Shown in pieces: positions 1 to 5,269 of a stretch of DNA of 6,606 nt. Location of the stretch: contig CALKFX010000062.1 in the NCBI GenBank assembly GCA_938084875.1, forward strand, positions 1 to 6,606. Reading direction: 5' to 3'. The notes below the pieces were generated by a model. It was given only the letters and a program-made list of their open reading frames with translations. It had not been told where the DNA came from and did no database searches. Numbering within the stretch: position 1 is the first letter of the stretch; each line of letters begins with the position of its first letter. Both the position numbers and the translations under genes were made by a program. The DNA is from an uncultured Flavobacteriales bacterium. Its GTDB lineage: Bacteria > Bacteroidota > Bacteroidia > Flavobacteriales_D > Parvicellaceae.

Positions 1-530
1 CCAGCAGAAAAATCAAATAAATTAACTGGTGTAGCAGTTATAACATCTGCAGTAGAAAAGACAAATCCTCTTCTAGGATGTATCATATCTCCAAAAGTTA
101 AATTTGATCTATTTACAGATTTTTGGATGTAAGTTCCTTGAAGTGCAAAATTGAGCGTAAACTTTCTTGTAATATGCTGGTGGTAAGAATAAGAAAAACT
201 TGCTTCATTAGAATTTAAAGTTTTTGCAATTTGATCACTCATAAGAATAATTCCAAATCCTCCTTTCAAAGCATCTACATATTGATCGTAAGTAATAGAG
301 GTTGTAATAAAATCTCCAGAAAAATTTGGCCACTGATTTCTATAATTAGAAACTATTCTTGGACAGTGGTGAGTCCCTGAAAAAGCAGGATTTAAATATA
401 CTGGATTGGAATAAAACTGTGTAAAGATAGGGTCTTGGGCAAATATACCTATACTGCATGTCGTTGATAACAAGACAAACAATAAATGAAATTTTAGAAA
501 TTTATTTTTTATTGCAATAAGAATTGACAT
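1..530 (-). CDS. PorP/SprF-family type IX secretion membrane protein, N-terminal part (runs off left edge)
   Basis: Reading leftward from the ATG at 530-528 there is an open frame of 176 complete codons with no stop, so the gene is cut by the window edge; family members are usually about 300-340 residues. The product begins with a signal peptide: lysines at 8, 10 and 13, a hydrophobic stretch around residues 14-31, and a likely cleavage site after FAQ at 30-32. The mature start, DPIFTQFYSNPVYLNPAFSG (33-52), is the hallmark N-terminus of PorP/SprF proteins. The following segment, with its alternating polar/apolar pattern and Tyr/Phe-rich strands, suits an outer-membrane beta-barrel. Known members act in the outer membrane with the type IX secretion system. 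SprF supports export and surface display of its partner adhesin SprB. The type B CTD protein at the other end of this window is a candidate partner, but an unseen neighbour on the left is equally possible. Family assignment is firm; the specific partner is unknown. Confidence 0.9.
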   Translation of the reverse strand, partial: MSILIAIKNKFLKFHLLFVLLSTTCSIGIFAQDPIFTQFYSNPVYLNPAFSGTHHCPRIVSNYRNQWPNFSGDFITTSITYDQYVDALKGGFGIILMSDQIAKTLNSNEASFSYSYHQHITRKFTLNFALQGTYIQKSVNRSNLTFGDMIHPRRGFVFSTADVITATPVNLFDFSA

Positions 531-638
531 ACATTTATTATACTCCAAAAAAAAGATTAGGTTATTAAATATCCCGATAAAAATAACAACATTAGAAGAA
601 AATACACTTAAAAAAAGTTTTTTTTATAAAAATAAAAA

Positions 639-669
639 TTTGAAAATCAACTGATAACTATTATATTTA
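639..669 (+). promoter_or_regulatory. Putative Bacteroidota-type promoter of fadD
   Basis: TTTG at 639-642, a 19-base spacer, then TATATTTA at 662-669. This matches the Bacteroidota housekeeping consensus TTTG / TAnnTTTG at every defined position except the last base (A for G). Transcription would start near 673-677, leaving a leader of about 55-60 bases before fadD. A-tracts at 610-616, 628-632 and 634-638, with a T-run at 618-625, lie just upstream and could act as bent or UP-like DNA. The spacer is extremely AT-rich, so a chance match is a real possibility. Confidence 0.45.
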
Positions 670-685
670 TAAAAGTGTATAAATA
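664..685. repeat. Perfect 8-bp inverted repeat overlapping the fadD promoter
   Basis: TATTTATA (664-671) and TATAAATA (678-685) are exact reverse complements separated by AAAGTG. The repeat overlaps the proposed -7 element and transcription start of fadD, where a repressor operator would sit. Fatty-acid activation genes are commonly under acyl-CoA-responsive TetR- or GntR-type repressors, but no regulator gene is in this window. The arms consist only of A and T in an AT-rich spacer, so the operator role is inference only. Confidence 0.3.
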
Positions 686-732
686 ACATTTTTATTAAAA
701 TCTATAAATTATCAACTTAAAATTATATTAAT

Positions 733-2385
733 ATGAGCAAATTTCCATGGCTTGAAAGTTACCCAGATTTTGTTTCCCATTCTACAGAAATAAATTATGA
801 AAATATAGTAGAAATATACGATCAATCTATTAGAAATTTTGGAGACAAAGTTGCTTATAAAAATATGGATGTTGAACTAACCTATAATGAGCTTGACAAT
901 CACGTTAATGCATTAATATATTACTTTCAAAATAATACAAATTTGAATAAAGGAGACAAAATTGTCTTACAAATGCCCAATTTATTACAGTATCCAGTGG
1001 CAATTTTTGCTTGCTTAAAGGCAGGACTAGTTATTGTAAATACTAATCCATTATATACTGCGGATGAAATGTTACATCAATACAAGGATTCTGGCGCAAA
1101 AGCTGTGATTATTGTGGAGAATTTTGCACATAATTTGGAGAAAATTGTTTCAAAAACTGACATTGAAACTGTAATAATTACTACAATAGGTGATTTATTA
1201 GGCGGATTCAAAGGAGGACTAATAAACTTTGTAATTAGAAATGTTAAAAAAATGGTTCCTGCTTTTTCAATCCCAGGAAGTCTCAATCTTAAAAAAATTC
1301 TTAAAGACAATAGTGGCAAAAAGGGAGAGAATATTGAAATTACAAATACGGATACAGCTTTCTTACAATATACTGGTGGTACTACAGGACTTTCAAAAGG
1401 AGCCGAATTGACACATAGAAATATTTGTGCAAATGTCTCCCAAGTAGAAGCATGGATTGGAGAAAATGTTGACCAAGGTGAGGAAGTTGTGATTACCGCT
1501 CTACCACTCTATCACATTTTTGCACTAACAGCTAATTGTCTTACTTTTTTCAGGTATGGATCAAAAAATGTTCTTATAACCAATCCTAGAGATATGCCTA
1601 AGTTTTGTGCAGATTTAAAAAAGAATCCATTTACCGTAATTACAGGGGTTAATACACTATTTATAGGATTAATGAATCAAGATGTTTTTAAGAATTTAAA
1701 TTTTGACAAACTTAAACTTGCTCTTGGAGGAGGTATGGCTGTTCAAGATATAGTAGCAGAACAATGGGAAAAACTAACTGGATCAGCTCTTTTAGAAGCT
1801 TATGGATTATCTGAGACAAGTCCAGCTGCAACAATTAACCCATGGAATGGCAAACATAAAACTGGGTCTATTGGACTACCACTTCCTAACACAGATGTTA
1901 AAATTTTAAATGACGATTTAAAGGAAGTTAAAGTGGGAGAACCTGGAGAAATAGCAATTAAAGGACCTCAAGTCATGAAGGGTTATTGGAATAAACCAGA
2001 AGAAACTGCAAAATGTATGTATGGAGAATATTTTCTAACTGGAGACGTAGGGACTATGGATGAAGAAGGTTTCTTTAAAATTGTCGATAGAAAAAAAGAA
2101 ATGATTCTTATTTCGGGATTCAACGTATATCCAAACGATGTTGAAAAAGCAATATCTGAAAACCCTAAAGTTCTTGAAGTAGGAGTTAGAGGTGAAAAGA
2201 ACGAAGATGGTACCGAATTTGTTAGAGCATTTATAGTCAAAAAAGATCCTTCGCTCACCGAAGAAGAATTAATTGAGTTTTGCAGAACAAAATTAACAAA
2301 TTACAAAGTTCCTAAAAGTATAAGTTTTAGAGATGAGCTACCAAAGTCTAACGTTGGTAAAATTTTAAGAAGACTTCTAGAGTAA
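733..2385 (+). CDS. fadD: Long-chain-fatty-acid--CoA ligase (FadD)
   Basis: A complete 550-residue ANL-superfamily adenylating enzyme that converts long-chain fatty acids to acyl-CoA using ATP and CoA, at the cytoplasmic face of the inner membrane. All core motifs are intact: the phosphate-binding loop YTGGTTGLSKGA (213-224), YGLSET (357-362), the ribose-binding Asp in TGD (D438), the hinge DRKKEM (452-457) followed by SGFNVYP (461-467), and the C-terminal catalytic lysine K543 in GKILRR. Both the N-terminus (WLESYPDF) and the C-terminus line up with E. coli FadD as I recall it, so the ATG at 733 is well supported. The protein ends about ten residues earlier than the 561-residue E. coli enzyme, just after the catalytic lysine. 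No Shine-Dalgarno is visible, as usual in this phylum. It is divergent from the PorP/SprF gene and convergent with the carboxylase gene, so it is probably transcribed alone. Exact chain-length preference cannot be read from the sequence. Confidence 0.96.
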   Translation: MSKFPWLESYPDFVSHSTEINYENIVEIYDQSIRNFGDKVAYKNMDVELTYNELDNHVNALIYYFQNNTNLNKGDKIVLQMPNLLQYPVAIFACLKAGLVIVNTNPLYTADEMLHQYKDSGAKAVIIVENFAHNLEKIVSKTDIETVIITTIGDLLGGFKGGLINFVIRNVKKMVPAFSIPGSLNLKKILKDNSGKKGENIEITNTDTAFLQYTGGTTGLSKGAELTHRNICANVSQVEAWIGENVDQGEEVVITALPLYHIFALTANCLTFFRYGSKNVLITNPRDMPKFCADLKKNPFTVITGVNTLFIGLMNQDVFKNLNFDKLKLALGGGMAVQDIVAEQWEKLTGSALLEAYGLSETSPAATINPWNGKHKTGSIGLPLPNTDVKILNDDLKEVKVGEPGEIAIKGPQVMKGYWNKPEETAKCMYGEYFLTGDVGTMDEEGFFKIVDRKKEMILISGFNVYPNDVEKAISENPKVLEVGVRGEKNEDGTEFVRAFIVKKDPSLTEEELIEFCRTKLTNYKVPKSISFRDELPKSNVGKILRRLLE

Positions 2386-2395
2386 TTAGCTCTAA

Positions 2396-4039
2396 TCAAG
2401 TTTGGAGAACTCCTGTTTTATAATCTTCTATTATTGGATTATTATTAGCTGCCTCGATACCTAACGATATCCATTTTCTAGTGTCTTTTGGGTCAATGAT
2501 AGCATCCAGCCAAAGTCTAGATGCAGCATAGTAAGGCTTGATTTGAGCATCGTACTTCTTCTTAATTGCGTTAAATAATTCTTTTTCTTTTTCTTTAGAT
2601 ATTTTTTCACCTTTTGATTTAAGAGAAGATAATTCTATTTGAAGTAAGACTTTTGCCGCTTGTTCCCCACCCATAACTGCAATTTCAGCAGTTGGCCAAC
2701 CAATAATCAATCTTGGGTCATATGCTTTTCCACACATAGCATAATTTCCAGCACCATAGGAGTTGCCCATAATAATTGTAAACTTTGGAACTACAGAATT
2801 GGCCATTGCATTTACCATTTTTGCTCCATCTTTAATAATTCCTCCATGCTCAGACCTACTACCGACCATAAATCCACTAACGTCCTGAAAAAACACCAAG
2901 GGAATTTTCTTTTGATTACAATTCATAATAAATCTAGATGCTTTACTAGCGCTGTCACTATAAATGACCCCGCCAAATTGCATTTCTGATTTACTAGTTT
3001 TAACAACTTTTCTTTGATTAGCAACAATTCCAACTGACCAACCATCAATTCTTGCATAACCACAAACAATAGTTTTTCCATAATTAGCCTTATACTCAGT
3101 GAAATCTCCATTGTCAATAAAAAAATTGAGTATGTTTTTAACATTGTAATTTGAAGATCTTAAAAAAGGAAAAGTTCCATAAAAATCTTCCATTTTTGAT
3201 TTGGGTTTTTGGGATGGTGATCTGTTGAGTTTTAATGTTTGTTTATCTGAAATCTTATCTAATAAATCTCGAATAGTTTTTAAGCAAGTCTTATCATCAG
3301 GTGATTTATAATCCACCACTCCACTAATTTCAGAATGGGTAGTCGCTCCTCCTAAAGTTTCATTGTCTATTATTTCTCCCACTGCAGCTTTTACTAAATA
3401 AGAACCTGCTAGGAAAATAGTTCCTGTTTTGTCTACTATCAATGACTCATCACTCATAATTGGCAGGTAGGCACCACCAGCAACACAGCTGCCCATGACA
3501 GCTGCAATTTGAGTAACTCCCATAGCACTCATCTTTGCATTGTTTCTAAAAATTCTACCAAAATGTTCTTTATCTGGGAAAATTTCGTCTTGAAGAGGTA
3601 AATAAACTCCTGCGCTATCCACTAAATAGATTATTGGAATTCTGTTTTCTATTGCAATTTCTTGAGCTCTTAAATTCTTCTTTCCAGTAATTGGAAACCA
3701 TGCACCAGCTTTTACAGTAGGGTCATTTGCAACTACTATACATAATTTTTTATGGACATAACCCATTACCACGATTACTCCACCAGCTGGACAGCCACCA
3801 TGATCATCGTACATTTTATATCCGGCTAATGCTCCAATTTCAATATTTGGCGAATCTTTGTCTAGTAATAATTCTATACGTTCTCTAGCTCCAAGTTTAC
3901 CTTTTAATTTTTGTTTGTTAATTTTCTCTTTGCCACCACCTAAATAAATTTCATCCAACTTAAGATTCAAATTTGAAATCATCAATTTTATTTGATCTTC
4001 GTTTTTATTAAAGGACACATCTTTTTCTAAATTATTCAT
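2396..4039 (-). CDS. Acyl-CoA carboxylase beta subunit (carboxyltransferase), methylcrotonyl-CoA carboxylase-like
   Basis: A complete 547-residue carboxyltransferase subunit of a biotin-dependent acyl-CoA carboxylase; it moves the carboxyl group from carboxybiotin to an acyl-CoA. Two crotonase-fold halves are visible. The N-half has KGKLGARERIELLLD (46-60), LVDSAGVYLP (139-148) and the oxyanion loop GSCVAGGAYLP (183-193). The C-half has DVSGFMVGS (386-394), the second oxyanion loop GNSYGAGNYAMCG (425-437) and VMGGEQAA (455-462). LVDSAGVYLP, HFGRIF and GTIFLAG resemble methylcrotonyl-CoA carboxylase beta more than classical propionyl-CoA carboxylase beta, pointing to leucine breakdown, but the substrate is inferred. 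Residues 342-358 (around KTSKSEMQFGG) form a short extra segment compared with human MCCC2 as I recall it; flavobacterial homologues appear to share it. The biotin carboxylase/biotin carrier (alpha) subunit is not in the window and must be encoded elsewhere. The gene is divergent from bshA. The ATG at 4039 is the only sensible start; no Shine-Dalgarno is seen. Confidence 0.94.
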   Translation of the reverse strand: MNNLEKDVSFNKNEDQIKLMISNLNLKLDEIYLGGGKEKINKQKLKGKLGARERIELLLDKDSPNIEIGALAGYKMYDDHGGCPAGGVIVVMGYVHKKLCIVVANDPTVKAGAWFPITGKKNLRAQEIAIENRIPIIYLVDSAGVYLPLQDEIFPDKEHFGRIFRNNAKMSAMGVTQIAAVMGSCVAGGAYLPIMSDESLIVDKTGTIFLAGSYLVKAAVGEIIDNETLGGATTHSEISGVVDYKSPDDKTCLKTIRDLLDKISDKQTLKLNRSPSQKPKSKMEDFYGTFPFLRSSNYNVKNILNFFIDNGDFTEYKANYGKTIVCGYARIDGWSVGIVANQRKVVKTSKSEMQFGGVIYSDSASKASRFIMNCNQKKIPLVFFQDVSGFMVGSRSEHGGIIKDGAKMVNAMANSVVPKFTIIMGNSYGAGNYAMCGKAYDPRLIIGWPTAEIAVMGGEQAAKVLLQIELSSLKSKGEKISKEKEKELFNAIKKKYDAQIKPYYAASRLWLDAIIDPKDTRKWISLGIEAANNNPIIEDYKTGVLQT

Positions 4040-4108
4040 AGATCGTGTTATTTCATCAATTTATAGCTAATATAAGTATTTCAAAATCTACTAATAAAGC
4101 AATTAAGT

Positions 4109-4116
4109 TATATTTG
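4109..4116 (+). promoter_or_regulatory. Putative -7 element of the bshA promoter in a 93-bp divergent spacer
   Basis: TATATTTG is an exact match to the Bacteroidota -7 consensus TAnnTTTG and lies 16 bases before the bshA ATG, predicting a very short leader of about 10-13 bases. No convincing TTTG is found at the expected distance upstream; the nearest T-run (4079-4081) is too far. The spacer 4040-4132 must also hold the start signals of the leftward carboxylase gene. On that strand I see only an imperfect TA-GAT-TTTG (4082-4090 reversed), so its promoter is unassigned. Confidence 0.4.
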
Positions 4117-4132
4117 ATTTAAAATAGAATAG

Positions 4133-5269
4133 ATGAGAATTGGAATTGTATTGTATCCTACTTTTGGAGGAAGTGGTATTGTTGCAACAGAACTTGGTAA
4201 AGCATTGTCTAAAAAAGGCCATGAAATACATTTTATTACCTACAGCGAGCCTGTAAGATTAGGAGAATTAAGAAAAAATATTTTTTACCACGAGGTTAGA
4301 ACCTCAGATTATCCATTATTCAAATTCACTCCCTACGAACAAGTGCTAACTAGCAAACTTGTAGACGTAGTTAAATTTGAAAGATTAGACCTTCTTCATG
4401 TCCATTATGCAATTCCTCATGCTTCGGCAGCATATATGGCACAGCAAATATTAAAAGATCAAGGAGTTGAAATTCCATTTGTTACTACTCTACACGGAAC
4501 AGATATAACTTTAGTTGGTAAAGATCCTTCTTTTGAACCAGTAATTAATTTTTCTATAAATAAATCCAACAGAGTAACTGCTGTATCTGAAAATCTCAAA
4601 AAAGAAACTTTTGAATTATTTGACATTAAAAACAAAATTGAAGTTATCCCAAATTTTATTTGCCTTAAGGAGTATAAACTGGACAACAACGATTACTACA
4701 AAAAACGATTTGCTCCAAATGATGAGAAAATAATTTGTCATGTATCTAATTTTAGAAAAGTTAAAAGAATTGAAGACGTAATAATAGCATTTGAAGGAAT
4801 CTCTAAGGAAATGGATGTTAAATTACTTTTAGTAGGTGATGGGCCTGAAAGAGCAAGACTAGAACAAATATCAAGAAATTCTAAATTCAATAAAAATATT
4901 TTCTTTTTGGGAAGTCTAAAGTCCACCAAAGAAGTTCTAAATATTTCTGATTTATTTATTTTACCATCCTCCAAAGAGAGTTTTGGTTTATCTGCTCTAG
5001 AAGCAATGGCTTGTGGAGTGCCAGTTATTGCAAGTGATTCTGGCGGAATTCCTGAAGTTATATCCCACGGAGTAAGTGGATTGTTAAATTCTGTTGGGGA
5101 TACTTATCAAATTACAAAAAATGCACTTAAACTATTGACTAATGAATCTCTTTTAAGGAGGTTTAAAACCAATGCTTATCTACAAGCAAAGAAGTTTGAT
5201 ATTGAAGTTATATTGCCTAAATATGAGAGTTTATACGAAAAATGCTTAGAGGATTATCTAACTAAATGA
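4133..5269 (+). CDS. bshA: N-acetyl-alpha-D-glucosaminyl L-malate synthase BshA (bacillithiol biosynthesis)
   Basis: A complete 378-residue GT4-family, GT-B fold retaining glycosyltransferase. BshA joins N-acetylglucosamine from UDP-GlcNAc to L-malate, the first step of bacillithiol synthesis in the cytoplasm. Family-specific motifs are all present: YPTFGGSGIVATELG at the N-terminus (8-22; glycine loop G12-G15), HVHYAIPHA (89-97), TTLHGTDIT (118-126), SNFRKVKR (205-212), VGDGPE (234-239), and the GT4 EX7E pair E282/E290 within KESFGLSALEAMACG (281-295), followed by SGGIPEV (303-309). The distinctive HVHYAIPHA and SNFRKVKR strings separate BshA from generic sugar transferases. Length matches characterised Bacillus enzymes. 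The later-step genes bshB (deacetylase) and bshC (cysteine ligase) are absent from the window. No Shine-Dalgarno precedes the ATG. The last five codons and the stop overlap the opposing adhesin gene. Confidence 0.96.
   Translation: MRIGIVLYPTFGGSGIVATELGKALSKKGHEIHFITYSEPVRLGELRKNIFYHEVRTSDYPLFKFTPYEQVLTSKLVDVVKFERLDLLHVHYAIPHASAAYMAQQILKDQGVEIPFVTTLHGTDITLVGKDPSFEPVINFSINKSNRVTAVSENLKKETFELFDIKNKIEVIPNFICLKEYKLDNNDYYKKRFAPNDEKIICHVSNFRKVKRIEDVIIAFEGISKEMDVKLLLVGDGPERARLEQISRNSKFNKNIFFLGSLKSTKEVLNISDLFILPSSKESFGLSALEAMACGVPVIASDSGGIPEVISHGVSGLLNSVGDTYQITKNALKLLTNESLLRRFKTNAYLQAKKFDIEVILPKYESLYEKCLEDYLTK
5254..5269. other. 16-bp tail-to-tail overlap of bshA and the adhesin gene
   Basis: The adhesin stop TAA on the minus strand occupies 5256-5254, inside the bshA codons for the final DYLTK, while the bshA TGA is at 5267-5269, inside adhesin codons. 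Both frames are conserved to their ends (BshA C-terminal helix; adhesin ...EFWIHLVR), so this is a genuine convergent overlap. There is no room for a dedicated terminator, so transcripts must run into each other or stop within coding sequence. Confidence 0.85.

Noticed and set aside
607..630. A7-G-T8 tract in the divergent spacer, considered as a terminator or stable hairpin
   Set aside because: It has no G/C stem and lies between divergent gene starts where no transcript needs to end; it fits bent or UP-like promoter DNA better.
1077..2258. Open frames of 80 and 91 codons on the minus strand inside fadD (1077-1319 and 1983-2258)
   Set aside because: They lie wholly antisense to a fully conserved enzyme gene, their products show no recognisable domain, and their composition reads as the complement of fadD codons.
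2378..2394. Small hairpin TAGAG / CTCTA with a 7-base loop at the fadD-carboxylase junction, considered as a bidirectional terminator
   Set aside because: The stem is only 5 bp, it lies partly in coding sequence, and there is no T-run on either side.
2660..3144. Open frames inside the carboxylase gene: 109 codons (+, 2660-2989) and 73 codons (-, other frame, 2923-3144)
   Set aside because: Both are shadows of the conserved carboxyltransferase; neither has a domain, signal peptide or own start signals.
4459..4974. Minus-strand frames of 76 and 78 codons within bshA
   Set aside because: They are antisense to conserved BshA motifs and show no independent coding features.
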